Shown: piece after piece, positions 8,853 through 17,568 of the stretch
How positions within the stretch are numbered: the stretch's first letter is position 1
Layout of the letters: every line of letters begins with the position of its first letter
Assembly (NCBI GenBank): GCA_032095175.1
Contig: DAMCZI010000017.1
Span: 36,216-100,215 of the forward strand
Direction of reading: 5' to 3'
DNA: 64,000 nucleotides
From: DAMCZI01 sp032095175
GTDB taxonomy: Bacteria; Bacillota; Clostridia; Clostridiales; Caloramatoraceae
Notes under the pieces: generated by a model
The model's database searches: none
Seen by the model: the letters and a program-made list of their open reading frames with translations, nothing else
What the model was told of the DNA's origin: nothing
Position numbers and translations under genes: made by a program

Positions 8853-8882
8853 ATAAAGCGGTATACCCGCTTTATTTTTTTT
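8853..8882 (+). terminator. Terminator of the M18 aminopeptidase gene
   Basis: ATAAAGCGG pairs with CCGCTTTAT around GTATA-type loop bases, then eight T residues. Confidence 0.88.
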
Positions 8883-9034
8883 GCTTTTTTAACCATAGAC
8901 AAAAGATAAGGGGTTTCTATTAAAACTTCAAAAAAGAAAAGCATAGATGATTACATCAAATAGTTGATAAATTATTCACAAAGGAATATACTGGAATTAG
9001 TTGGAATTTGTGCGATTAAAGAATTAAGAAATAT

Positions 9035-9094
9035 GATTTTGCATAAATGTTAAGGGTCGACAATGTAGAATCATTTATTCGAGACATATAACAC
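9035..9094 (+). promoter_or_regulatory. Repeated promoter-like element upstream of the hydrogenase sensor operon
   Basis: This 60-base stretch is closely repeated at 18335-18398 and its last part also at 1-20. Both full copies carry TGTAGAAT exactly 17 bases before TATAAC or TATAAT. TGTAGAA resembles a Spo0A box (TGTCGAA) placed at -35, and GTCGACA next to it resembles an inverted second box. The Spo0A link is inference. Confidence 0.5.
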
Positions 9095-9116
9095 CTTTTG
9101 TAGAGGAGAGGGTAAA

Positions 9117-9368
9117 ATGGTAGTTATTCATGTTTGTATTGGTACTGCCTGTTATCTAAAGGGAGCGAATAAGGTTATAAAAGAGCTCCAAAATATTATT
9201 GATACAAGAGGATTAAAGGATAAGGTTGAAATAAAGGCTGCCTTTTGCCTTGGGGAGTGTACAAAGGCAGTTGCAGCAAAAGTTGATGAATGTGACGTAG
9301 TTTCTGTTGATTGTAATAATGTTGAGGATTTTTTCAAGAAATACGTTGAGAGGAAGATGGTGGATTGA
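9117..9368 (+). CDS. Thioredoxin-like [2Fe-2S] ferredoxin domain protein
   Basis: 83 residues, a stand-alone 24-kDa-subunit/HydC-type [2Fe-2S] fold. The four cluster cysteines are visible as C7-x4-C12 (CIGTAC) and CLGEC near residues 44-48. Partner of the hydrogenase-like protein encoded next: the genes overlap at TTGA (the next start, TTG 9365, shares bases with this stop). Likely electron input or output of that sensor. The start ATG follows GAGGAGAGGG. Confidence 0.85.
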   Translation: MVVIHVCIGTACYLKGANKVIKELQNIIDTRGLKDKVEIKAAFCLGECTKAVAAKVDECDVVSVDCNNVEDFFKKYVERKMVD

Positions 9369-11104
9369 ATCTTATTAATTTTAGAAGTGCAAACTGTAAA
9401 AGCTGCTATAAATGCCTTCGATACTGCCCTGTAAAGGCTATAAAAATAAAAAATGAACAGGCAGAAATAGATTCGGAAAGGTGTATTGCATGCGGTCACT
9501 GCCTTATTGTATGTCCCCAAAATGCAAGATACATAAAAAGCGATGTAGACGAGGTTAGGGAGGCAATAAAGGAAGGAAAAAGGGTTGCAGCAAGTATTGC
9601 TCCATCATTTGCAGGCGTTTTTGATACAGATGATGAAGGACAAGTTGTATCTGGATTAAAAAAGCTTGGATTCTCAATAATTGAAGAAACAGCAATAGGT
9701 GCAGATTTGGTAGGAAAGCAGTATATTGATTATGTTAAAAGAAATAACATGAAAAATGTAATAACTACATGCTGCCCGTCAGTTAACTTTTTAATTGAAA
9801 AATACTATCCTAATCTTATTGAATATATGCTTCCAGTTGTTTCACCAATGATTGCACATGGAAAGATGTTAAAACAGACATATGGAGGGGATACAGCTGT
9901 AGTTTTTATTGGACCGTGCACTGCGAAAAAATTTGAGGCAGTTGATTTTCAACATGAAGGAATTGTAGATTGGGTTTTAACCTTCGAAGAGCTTAAGGAA
10001 TGGTTTAAGGAGGAGAATATTGAGCTTAATAATTTAGTACCAAAAGGTTTTGACAGGCAGTCGTGTTCCGGGGGCAAAATCTTCCCAATAAGTGGGGGAG
10101 TACTAGAAGCATTTAATACTTCTGGGGAAAATTTAGAGTATGACTACTATGGAGTATCTGGAATTGAAGAATGCCTTGCTATATTTAATTCTATTACCAA
10201 TGGAGAGGTTCAAGGAGCATGTATTGAAGCTAATGTATGCAGGGGAAGCTGTTTGGGAGGTCCTGGAATGCCATGTCCTGGAGAGAATATATTTAAAATA
10301 CAGCAGAAAATTAAAAGATATATTCAAAAATCTAAGAAAAAAATACAAGAAAATGGTTATGGAATATATGAAAATTTAAATTTTTCCAAGTTGTTTTTTG
10401 ACAGAAGTATAAAAAGAAATACTGCAAACGATAAAGAAATCGAGAAGATACTTCAGAGCATGGGAAAGTTTGAGCCGGAGGATGAAATGAACTGTGGGGT
10501 TTGTGGTTATAACACCTGTAGGGAAAAGGCTCAAGCTATATATGAAGGAATGGCTGAAAAAACGATGTGTCTTCAATATATGAGAAATAAAGCAGAAAGC
10601 ATAAATTATGTTGTTTTTGAAAACACTCCAAATATAATAATAATTGTTGATAATGAATTAAAAATAAAGGAATTTAATCCTGCTGCAGAAAGAGTATTTA
10701 AAATTACTTCATCAGAAGCGAAGGATAAGTTTATTTCAGATATTATAGATGACTGGAATTTTATAAAAGTAATGGAGGAGAAAACTGATATATACAGGCA
10801 AAAGGTAGAATATCCAAAGTATGATGCTGTAGTTATTCAAAATCTTCTTTTTATAGAAAAACAGAATATAATACTTGCAATAATGAGCGATATAACTGAG
10901 GAAGAAAAAAGTAAAAAAGAGCTATTAATGGTTAAAGAAAACACTCTAAATTCGGCTCAAAGGGTTATAGAAAAGCAAATGAGGGTAGCACAGGAGATTG
11001 CAGGACTTTTAGGGGAAACTACTGCAGAGACAAAGGTTATTTTAACAAGGCTAAAGAAAATTGCAATGGGAGAAGAGTATGATGGGGATAAAGATTTTCG
11101 TTGA
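9365..11104 (+). CDS. Sensory [FeFe]-hydrogenase-like protein with PAS domain (HydS type)
   Basis: 579 residues. Order: two [4Fe-4S] motifs (C11,14,17,21 and C40,43,46,50); hydrogenase large-subunit domain, about 60-330; an extra Fe-S motif C377-x2-C-x4-C with a last Cys near 402; PAS domain, about 415-515; a coiled tail. H-cluster cysteines are all present: TTCC at 134-137 (L1), C185 in GPCTAKK (L2), C292 and C296 in CRGSC (L3). The usual L2 Met is Gly and the L1 motif ends PSV, not PGW, as in sensory rather than bulk hydrogenases. Starts with TTG overlapping the ferredoxin stop. Probably senses H2 or redox state and passes it to the phosphatase encoded downstream. Confidence 0.85.
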   Translation: MNLINFRSANCKSCYKCLRYCPVKAIKIKNEQAEIDSERCIACGHCLIVCPQNARYIKSDVDEVREAIKEGKRVAASIAPSFAGVFDTDDEGQVVSGLKKLGFSIIEETAIGADLVGKQYIDYVKRNNMKNVITTCCPSVNFLIEKYYPNLIEYMLPVVSPMIAHGKMLKQTYGGDTAVVFIGPCTAKKFEAVDFQHEGIVDWVLTFEELKEWFKEENIELNNLVPKGFDRQSCSGGKIFPISGGVLEAFNTSGENLEYDYYGVSGIEECLAIFNSITNGEVQGACIEANVCRGSCLGGPGMPCPGENIFKIQQKIKRYIQKSKKKIQENGYGIYENLNFSKLFFDRSIKRNTANDKEIEKILQSMGKFEPEDEMNCGVCGYNTCREKAQAIYEGMAEKTMCLQYMRNKAESINYVVFENTPNIIIIVDNELKIKEFNPAAERVFKITSSEAKDKFISDIIDDWNFIKVMEEKTDIYRQKVEYPKYDAVVIQNLLFIEKQNIILAIMSDITEEEKSKKELLMVKENTLNSAQRVIEKQMRVAQEIAGLLGETTAETKVILTRLKKIAMGEEYDGDKDFR

Positions 11105-12260
11105 TACTGCCTTTGGCAGCATTAACAAGTATGGGGAAGAACTTTGTGGGGACAAGGTTGAAATAGTAAAAACCAATGAAGCAGTAATAGTTGTGATATC
11201 TGATGGATTGGGCAGTGGAGTTAAAGCAAATATACTTGCAGGGCTTACATCAAAGATTGCTGTTACAATGCTTAAGGAAGGTGCAGCACTATATGAGACT
11301 GTTGACACCATAATGCAGACACTTCCTGTATGTAAGGTTAGAGAACTTGCTTATTCAACCTTTACAATTATTAAGATACATTATGATGGCAGGGTATATA
11401 TAGCTGAATATGATAACCCTCCATTCTTCCTTGTAGCTGAAAATAAAAAGACAGAAATTTATCAAAAGGAAATAAGCATAAATGGTAAAAAAGTTAAGGA
11501 AAGTGCATTTGATCTTGATTGGGGAGATGGACTTGTAATTGTAAGTGATGGTGTTGTTCATGCAGGAGCAGGGAATGTGCTTAATCTCGGCTGGCAGTGG
11601 GAAAATGTTATGGAGTATTTAAAAACCTTAATACCATCACAGAAATGTGCAAGAGATATTTCAAAGGAGCTTTTAGCTGTATGCAGTGAGCTTTATCAGG
11701 GAAAGCCAGGGGATGATGCAACTGTTGTTGCAATAAAAGCAAGATATCCTGAGGTGGTAACCCTTTTTTCCGGTCCTCCCGAGGATAGAAGAAAGGATAA
11801 GCATGTTATAGATAAATTAATGAAATCTTGTGGAAAAAAGGTTGTGTGCGGAGGAACTGCAGGAAACATTGCTTCAAGAGAGTTGAATGAAGAGCTGGTT
11901 GTAGAAATGGATTATCTTGATTCAGAGGTTCCCCCTACAGCGAGAGTTAGAGGTATTGATTTAGTAACAGAGGGAGTATTGACTTTGAGTAAAACCTTAG
12001 AAAAACTGAAAAAATATCATAAGCATGAGGAATATGAAAATGATAGCAGTTTTATAAATGGAAAGGATGGTGCTTCCAGACTTGCCGCGCTTTTAATAAA
12101 GGATTGTACACATCTTAATATGCTTGTAGGAAAGGCTGTTAATCCAGCCCACCAGAATCCCTCCTTTCCAAAGGAGCTATGTATAAAGCTAAACATTTTG
12201 GAGGACATTGCAAGTACAATGAGGCAACTTGGTAAGGAAGTAAACATAGAATATGTTTAG
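11079..12260 (+). CDS. SpoIIE-type PP2C serine phosphatase with C-terminal extension
   Basis: 393 residues. The N-terminal 220 residues form a PP2C/SpoIIE phosphatase: metal-binding Asp in VISDGLGSG (near 43), VSDGVVHAG (near 151) and the late GDDATVV pair (near 209). The C-terminal 170 residues (from SGPPEDRR) are a separate conserved-looking domain with VCGGTAGNIASRE that I cannot name. The start at 11079 has GGGAGA before it and overlaps the hydrogenase gene by 26 bases, so the two are coupled. It presumably dephosphorylates a protein such as an anti-sigma antagonist. Confidence 0.83.
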   Translation: MMGIKIFVDTAFGSINKYGEELCGDKVEIVKTNEAVIVVISDGLGSGVKANILAGLTSKIAVTMLKEGAALYETVDTIMQTLPVCKVRELAYSTFTIIKIHYDGRVYIAEYDNPPFFLVAENKKTEIYQKEISINGKKVKESAFDLDWGDGLVIVSDGVVHAGAGNVLNLGWQWENVMEYLKTLIPSQKCARDISKELLAVCSELYQGKPGDDATVVAIKARYPEVVTLFSGPPEDRRKDKHVIDKLMKSCGKKVVCGGTAGNIASRELNEELVVEMDYLDSEVPPTARVRGIDLVTEGVLTLSKTLEKLKKYHKHEEYENDSSFINGKDGASRLAALLIKDCTHLNMLVGKAVNPAHQNPSFPKELCIKLNILEDIASTMRQLGKEVNIEYV

Positions 12261-12276
12261 CATAATAAAATATATA

Positions 12277-12308
12277 AAATGGAGCTGTAGATAACAGCTC
12301 CATTTTTT
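12277..12308. terminator. Bidirectional terminator after the phosphatase gene
   Basis: AAATGGAGCTGT (12277-12288) pairs with ACAGCTCCATTT (12294-12305), with T-runs on both strands; it separates two convergent genes. Confidence 0.88.
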
Positions 12309-12646
12309 TAACTATTAATATAATCTTCAATTTTAAAATCCTTTGGTTTATTCGGGCCATCAGGCTTTGGTGGAGTATCCCATACATATTTTATATCCTT
12401 TAAAAGTTCGGGCAGTATTTGCTGATTGCCAGTGTATTTATGCCATATAGGGTTGTATTTAAGTATTGCAAGGACATATTTTGCATCAAATAGCGTGAGG
12501 TTTTTCATATCAAGAACTCTTCCATAGATTTTACTCTCATCAGTTAATATATAAAGGCCATTTCCATCCTCATAGCTTATAATTAGCTTTAGCGGATTTC
12601 TACAAACTTTTTTAAAACGTTTGCTGGGATCATACCTACCTGGCAT
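12308..12646 (-). CDS. Hypothetical protein, 112 residues
   Basis: Not recognised. A soluble, Lys/Pro-rich protein with no membrane segment: MPGRYDPSKRFKK start, a predicted beta-rich middle (LKLIISYEDGNGLYILTDES) and a proline-rich end (TPPKPDGPNKPKDF). The ATG follows AAGGATGGTGATTTT. Convergent with the phosphatase gene. Confidence 0.6.
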   Translation of the reverse strand: MPGRYDPSKRFKKVCRNPLKLIISYEDGNGLYILTDESKIYGRVLDMKNLTLFDAKYVLAILKYNPIWHKYTGNQQILPELLKDIKYVWDTPPKPDGPNKPKDFKIEDYINS

Positions 12647-12675
12647 AAAATCACCATCCTTAAGAATTGTACTGT

Positions 12676-12786
12676 ATATAAGTCGTAAAATTCTTTACAT
12701 TTTGTTTTTTTAAACAGCCCTACTACATTGGTACGACCTTAGGATGTTTAAAAAGACAGAATGTAATAGAATTTTTGACTTATATA
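12676..12786. repeat. Imperfect 41-bp inverted repeat
   Basis: The left arm (12676-12715, beginning TATATAAGTC) and right arm (12745-12786, ending GACTTATATA) are reverse complements with only a few mismatches, around a 29-base loop. It lies between two minus-strand genes. It could be a small non-coding mobile element (MITE-like) or a long terminator. Confidence 0.6.
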
Positions 12787-12880
12787 TGCATTATATATAA
12801 TATAATTATTGCAGTTCATATTCTATAAATAGTGAAATATAGTTAATACTGTGCATGTCCTTATAGTTATATTTTGTATA

Positions 12881-13096
12881 TCACCTTGATATCAAGTTAA
12901 TCGTTACAACTGCAAGAATAATAAATGGCAGACCTGAGATACCAGTATATTTAAATAAAAAAATACCTGAGACAGCTGCAATTGAAAGTATTAATGCTGA
13001 TTTAAGAAAGTTTTGATTGTTCAGGCCGTATTTTTTATAAAATACAAATATGCATAAAGCTAAAACCAAAATAACAAGAATTACCTCTATTATCAT
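12881..13096 (-). CDS. Small two- to three-segment membrane protein
   Basis: 71 residues, nearly all hydrophobic: segments at about 1-19, 32-49 and 52-70, separated by YKKYGLNNQ. The start at 13096 is chosen because AGGGGTTGG lies just upstream; an ATG at 13129 has no ribosome site. Family not recognised. Confidence 0.6.
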   Translation of the reverse strand: MIIEVILVILVLALCIFVFYKKYGLNNQNFLKSALILSIAAVSGIFLFKYTGISGLPFIILAVVTINLISR

Positions 13097-13253
13097 TGAA
13101 CCAACCCCTAAAACAATATTGTGTATCATCTTTATTTGATTTTATTATATCGCTTCTAATAATGCAATACAGGTATTTATTTTAATAGCTGAATAGTTAC
13201 TGTCCATGAATAAAAATAGTATAAATGGTTAATATTCAATATGAGGTGATAAT

Positions 13254-13349
13254 ATGGAGTTTTTACATAATTTAAAGAAAAAGCTGCTGCTCTGGATTGA
13301 CATGAGAGCAATAAAAAATCGTGAATCAAACCTCAAACCAACAAAATAA
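13254..13349 (+). CDS. Small basic protein, 31 residues
   Basis: Short frame MEFLHNLKKKLLLWIDMRAI... with a strong GAGGTGAT site 4 bases before the ATG. Amphipathic, nine Lys/Arg. No family known; kept because of the ribosome site and the clean context between two minus-strand units. Confidence 0.4.
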   Translation: MEFLHNLKKKLLLWIDMRAIKNRESNLKPTK

Positions 13350-13396
13350 CCTGTCATATTTGAATTTTATATCCCCAATTGTTGATGCTGAAGACA

Positions 13397-13428
13397 AAAC
13401 AAGCAGGTTGCATTACACCTGCTTGTTT
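13397..13428 (-). terminator. Terminator-like hairpin after the ABC exporter operon
   Basis: AAACAAGCAGGT (13397-13408) pairs with ACCTGCTTGTTT (13417-13428); on the minus strand it runs into TTGTTTTGTCTT. It lies 26 bases after the ATPase stop. Confidence 0.7.
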
Positions 13429-13453
13429 GATTTATATATACTTGAAATTTTTA

Positions 13454-14131
13454 TTAGGCAATTGATGCTGCAATATTTTTATTATTTATAGGTTGTAATC
13501 CATATACAATATCAACGCTTTCGGATACTCTTGGAGAGTGTGTAACTATGATAACACATTTATTATCAACCTTTGAAAGGGTATTCAATATATTTATAAC
13601 ATCTCCTTCTGTTTCACCGTCAAGATTTCCAGTTGGTTCATCAGCAAGAATAATATCAGGGTCGTATGATAATGCCCTTGCAATTGCAACACGCTGCTGT
13701 TCACCACCTGAAAGCTTGAGTATACGCCTGTTTGCTTTGTTTTCATCAATATTGACCTTTGCAAGCATTTCTAATGCATGTTGTTTTTTATCCTTGACCT
13801 TAATGCTGGCTATGTCCATTGACAATATTACATTTTCTAATGCTGTTAGGTGTGGAAGCAGATTAAAGCTCTGGAACACAACACCTATATTATGGCTTCT
13901 ATACTTATATTTATCAATCTTACTGATATCTTTATCATTGTATATAATCTTGCCGCTGCTGGCAGTATCAAGTCCTGACATCAACGAAAGAAGAGTGGTT
14001 TTGCCTGCACCGGATTTACCAACAATTGCATAGGATTTACCCTTTTCAAACTCAAAGTTAATATCCATTAATACTGGTGTTCTACCGTTGTCATATGAAT
14101 AATAAAGATGTTCTATTGATAATATACTCAT
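13454..14131 (-). CDS. ABC transporter ATP-binding protein (MacB/LolD type)
   Basis: 225-residue ATPase. Walker A GKSGAGKTT (38-46), Q-loop in VFQSFNLLPHL, signature LSGGEQQRVAIARAL (near 143), Walker B IILADEPTGNLD (near 163) and the H-loop HSP near 197. The ILADEPTGNLD form is typical of the FtsX-linked export branch. It follows its permease gene by 13 bases, so the two form one complex. ATG after GGAGGGG. Confidence 0.92.
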   Translation of the reverse strand: MSILSIEHLYYSYDNGRTPVLMDINFEFEKGKSYAIVGKSGAGKTTLLSLMSGLDTASSGKIIYNDKDISKIDKYKYRSHNIGVVFQSFNLLPHLTALENVILSMDIASIKVKDKKQHALEMLAKVNIDENKANRRILKLSGGEQQRVAIARALSYDPDIILADEPTGNLDGETEGDVINILNTLSKVDNKCVIIVTHSPRVSESVDIVYGLQPINNKNIAASIA

Positions 14132-14144
14132 TTTTTCCCCTCCT

Positions 14145-15698
14145 TTATGCTCTATTGCTCAGTATTTTAAGTGGTTCATACCTTGAAATAAATATGACTG
14201 AAACTGTACTGCTGAACAATGTGAGAAGTATACCTATTCCTAATATCTCTAAAAGTACAGTACCATTAACAACAGCATTAATCTGATCAACATAGCTTAC
14301 ATTCTGTTTCATGCCAAAGAATCCGCCCATTGGACCGTTTCCTCTTTGCTCGCTGCCTCTAATTGATCCATTCTGTAGATTACTACCTTGAAATCCTCCT
14401 GGCCTGCCAAAGTTGTTATTTACCTGCTGCTGAACAGTCTGCTGTTCACTTATCTGTTTCTTTAGGAGTGAATTTGCAGTAGGAACTGATGCTGCAGAAC
14501 CCATTGCAGAGCCAATTATTATTGAAATTAATGTTACCATGAAAAGTTCTGAAATAAACTGTAGTGCAACCTTACTCTTTTTCATACCAACAGCAGTAAG
14601 GACGCCAATTTCATATTTTCTCTCTCGAATGTTAATCATATTAAGAATAACAAGAATAATTCCACCAATTCCTAATACTATAAGTAAAAATATTCTTGCA
14701 AAGGAACTAAGGTTTTTTAATGGTGTTAAGCTCTGATCAATGGAATCAAGGTTTGTTGAAACAGTGTAATATTTGTTTAATCCCATTTTAGATAGATCAG
14801 ATGTAAAACCGTCAACACTATTTGCATCCTTAAGTATGAAGGTTGAATTAAGCTGAGCGGATATTGCTGTGTCTGTACTGTCACTTGCTGTATTAGATGC
14901 AGTTACAATATTATTTAGAGCCATATAGCTTGTTATAATCTTGTTTGCAGGGTCCATTGATGTACTTGGCATAAATTGATTATTTAAATCTCCAGAGGAA
15001 GAATTCTCATAAATACCTGCAACAGTAAATTCATAGCTTTGAGTTTCATCATTTGGATTTACAAGGGTAATTTTGCTTCCAACAGAAAGGCTGTTTATTG
15101 CTGCAAGCTCTTTTGTAATAACGCATACCTTTCCTTTATTTGTATCCTCAAACATTTCTCCACTTGTTATTTTACATGTACCATTAATAAAATCAGTCAT
15201 TGCTGATACAGAACTGTAGCCAACAATGCTAAAATCTCCTCTTGAAAGTCTACCGACATTTGGTATTCTGTCTCCATTCATTCCAGCTTGTCCAGATTTA
15301 CTATTACTGCTGGTGCTGGATGAATCGGTAGTTGTTTCATATGCTTCTATATTACTTGAATTTATAGTTCCAGATAAAGTATAGTAAAAACTCTTTACAT
15401 AAGATGATTTACCATACTTGTTTATATCATCAATTGATAGTTTCGGTGTATTTGCCATTGCTTCTTTCATATCACCACCGCTAGATTGTGTGTCCTGCAT
15501 AAGCTTTTGTCTATTAAGTGATAGAGATGCTTTTATTTCTGTTGAGGTCTCTTGATTTTTTACCAGCTCATTTGCTGAGTTATTTATTGATAGTGCTATG
15601 CAGCTAGAAGCTGTAATGATTACAACGATTATCCCAATAAGGATATTTCGCCCTTTAGATCTTGATATGCTTTTTAATGCATTTTTTAAAATGTACAT
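14145..15698 (-). CDS. ABC transporter permease, FtsX/MacB family
   Basis: 517-residue permease with the MacB plan: N-terminal membrane segment (about 20-40), a long extracellular Ser/Thr-rich domain (40-325), then three membrane segments (about 335-360, 385-410, 480-505). Between the last two lies a Gly/Asn/Gln-rich loop (QQQVNNNFGRPGGFQGSN, near 424-441). It probably exports or releases a peptide or lipid-linked substrate. The adjacent two-component genes suggest induction by an antimicrobial or envelope signal (inference). ATG after GGGAGACATTT. Confidence 0.87.
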   Translation of the reverse strand: MYILKNALKSISRSKGRNILIGIIVVIITASSCIALSINNSANELVKNQETSTEIKASLSLNRQKLMQDTQSSGGDMKEAMANTPKLSIDDINKYGKSSYVKSFYYTLSGTINSSNIEAYETTTDSSSTSSNSKSGQAGMNGDRIPNVGRLSRGDFSIVGYSSVSAMTDFINGTCKITSGEMFEDTNKGKVCVITKELAAINSLSVGSKITLVNPNDETQSYEFTVAGIYENSSSGDLNNQFMPSTSMDPANKIITSYMALNNIVTASNTASDSTDTAISAQLNSTFILKDANSVDGFTSDLSKMGLNKYYTVSTNLDSIDQSLTPLKNLSSFARIFLLIVLGIGGIILVILNMINIRERKYEIGVLTAVGMKKSKVALQFISELFMVTLISIIIGSAMGSAASVPTANSLLKKQISEQQTVQQQVNNNFGRPGGFQGSNLQNGSIRGSEQRGNGPMGGFFGMKQNVSYVDQINAVVNGTVLLEILGIGILLTLFSSTVSVIFISRYEPLKILSNRA

Positions 15699-15863
15699 CT
15701 AAATGTCTCCCTTCGCTTTTTGATATGTATATAGTTTACCTGCCTATTGTGATAGTTTTATGATAGGAAATGTAAAGGTTAATGAAAAAGGTGTGCAAGC
15801 TATAGAAATAACATATTTTCGTATATAAATTCATGGTTACTATATATAACGCAATAAAGATTA

Positions 15864-15901
15864 AAGCCTTCAGGTGAGATAAAATCCTCAACTGAAGGCT
15901 T
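15864..15901 (-). terminator. Possible terminator of the two-component operon
   Basis: AAGCCTTCAG and CTGAAGGCTT pair around an 18-base loop. On the minus strand TTTAATCTTTATTG follows, a weak T-rich tail. It lies between the histidine kinase gene and the ABC operon. Confidence 0.5.
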
Positions 15902-15918
15902 GTAGTTAAACTTTACTT

Positions 15919-16078
15919 AGGCACATTAAAAAAATAAATAAGTCATCTTACTCGTCCTTTTAATTCTTTTCGTCGTTACTCAATCACTTACATACAGTTA
16001 GTATGCGCATGATTGAGTGCCTAGAAAATAATTAAAATTACTTCGCAATCTGACTCATTTATTTTTTTAATGTGCCTT
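15919..16078. repeat. 160-bp imperfect palindrome overlapping the kinase gene end
   Basis: The outer 21 bases are a perfect inverted pair starting AGGCACATTAAAAAAATAAA on the left and mirrored at 16057-16077. Inner matching blocks (TTTTAATT, ACTCAATCA) continue toward the centre near 15998. The right arm supplies the last codons and stop of the kinase gene at 16067. Confidence 0.75.
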
Positions 16079-17518
16079 ATTTAATTCAAACCAGAAGGTA
16101 CTGCCTTGACCAATAGTACTATTTACGCCAAAATGAGCATTATGTGCTTCGAGTATATTTTTTACAATAGAAAGTCCAAGACCTGTACCAATAACTGCAC
16201 GCTTGTGGGTTTCGTTTGCTTTGTAATAACGTTCCCATATGCTTTCAAGCTTTTCCTTTGGGATACCTTTTCCAGTGTCAATTACCTCAAAACGAATTTT
16301 ATTTTCCTGGGATTTCAAACGTATTGTAACCCTTTTATCGTCTCCGGTATAATTGACTGCATTACCAATAAGATTATAAATAACCTGCTCAATACGTTTT
16401 TCGTCAGCTTTTACATTAATACCATCATCACAATCAATATCAAAAATATATCCATCACGTTCGCTAAGCACCTTAAAACGGGTAATTATGCTTTTTGCCA
16501 ATTGTGATATATCAAAGTGTTCATAATGCATTTTTGATGTTCCTGATTCTATTTTAGAAAGATCCAGTATATCCTTTACAAGGTCACTTAAGCGGTCAGT
16601 TTCGTTTATTATAACATCGATATGCTCACCACGTTTCTTAGGGTTATTACCGGATAAATCCCTTATCATTTCAGCATACATTTTAACCATTGTAAGTGGG
16701 GTGCGCAGATCATGCGATATATTGGCTATAAGATCCTTTCTCAGCTGATCGGTTTTTGAAAGCTCCCTTGTGGCGTAGTTTAGAGTGTTTGAAAGCTCTG
16801 TCACTTCGCTATATGAGCCCTGCTCGAATATCACATTGTAATTTCCTCCTGCCAGAAGCTTTGCAGAGTCAGTAAGCTTCTCAATAGGTTTTGATAGCTT
16901 CCTTGATATAAAGAAGGAAAGGATAAATGCAAGAAGAAGTAAAATAAATGTGACAATAATCAACTGATTTTTTAATATTGCTGTAGTAGAGTCAATAGGG
17001 TCAAGGGGTGAGGTTATATATAAAATAGCTCCATTTTCCATATCAGAGTTTATTATTGCACCATAGACTAATATCTGCATTTTACCAATAGGACTTTTAA
17101 TTTTGTAGTGGACTCTCCCATCCTTGCTCTGCATTAGCTGATTATGAATCCTTATATAATCAGTTATAGATAGTCTTCCAAAGACTTTGCTTGGACCCCA
17201 ATTTTTCCTGTTGTCAGGTATATCTCCTTTAAAAATATCACTTGAATAGAGGAGGTTTCCATTTATATCTGTAATTAATATAGACATATTGTGTTGAAAT
17301 GAATACTGTGAGAGAACATTATCAAAATCCTTTTTTCCATATTCATTAATTAGCGTATTTGCTGCTTTGAATATTTCACGTGTTTTCATACTTTGGTAGT
17401 AGCTTTTTAAAAAAATTATTTGTAAAAACCAAAGTGTTATTAATATCAGAGCTCCAAATAGCATAAAATATGTCCACATTTTGAATTTTATACTTTTAAA
17501 ATCTAATTTTAACTTCAT
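16067..17518 (-). CDS. Sensor histidine kinase, OmpR-partner type
   Basis: 483 residues. Membrane segments at about 13-33 and 183-205 enclose an extracellular sensor domain; HAMP about 206-258; HisKA with HDLRTP (His near 270); HATPase with N box (LIGNAVNYT), G1 DTGKGIP and G2 GTGLGLS. The start at 17518 has GGAGGG before it and is better than the TTG two codons upstream. The protein ends within a palindromic element, so the final few residues may be element-derived. It phosphorylates the regulator encoded 50 bases upstream. Confidence 0.92.
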   Translation of the reverse strand: MKLKLDFKSIKFKMWTYFMLFGALILITLWFLQIIFLKSYYQSMKTREIFKAANTLINEYGKKDFDNVLSQYSFQHNMSILITDINGNLLYSSDIFKGDIPDNRKNWGPSKVFGRLSITDYIRIHNQLMQSKDGRVHYKIKSPIGKMQILVYGAIINSDMENGAILYITSPLDPIDSTTAILKNQLIIVTFILLLLAFILSFFISRKLSKPIEKLTDSAKLLAGGNYNVIFEQGSYSEVTELSNTLNYATRELSKTDQLRKDLIANISHDLRTPLTMVKMYAEMIRDLSGNNPKKRGEHIDVIINETDRLSDLVKDILDLSKIESGTSKMHYEHFDISQLAKSIITRFKVLSERDGYIFDIDCDDGINVKADEKRIEQVIYNLIGNAVNYTGDDKRVTIRLKSQENKIRFEVIDTGKGIPKEKLESIWERYYKANETHKRAVIGTGLGLSIVKNILEAHNAHFGVNSTIGQGSTFWFELNKAH

Positions 17519-17568
17519 AGCCAACCCTCCAGTTTTTGGAGCAATTTTTAACTACAGTTATATAAAAT

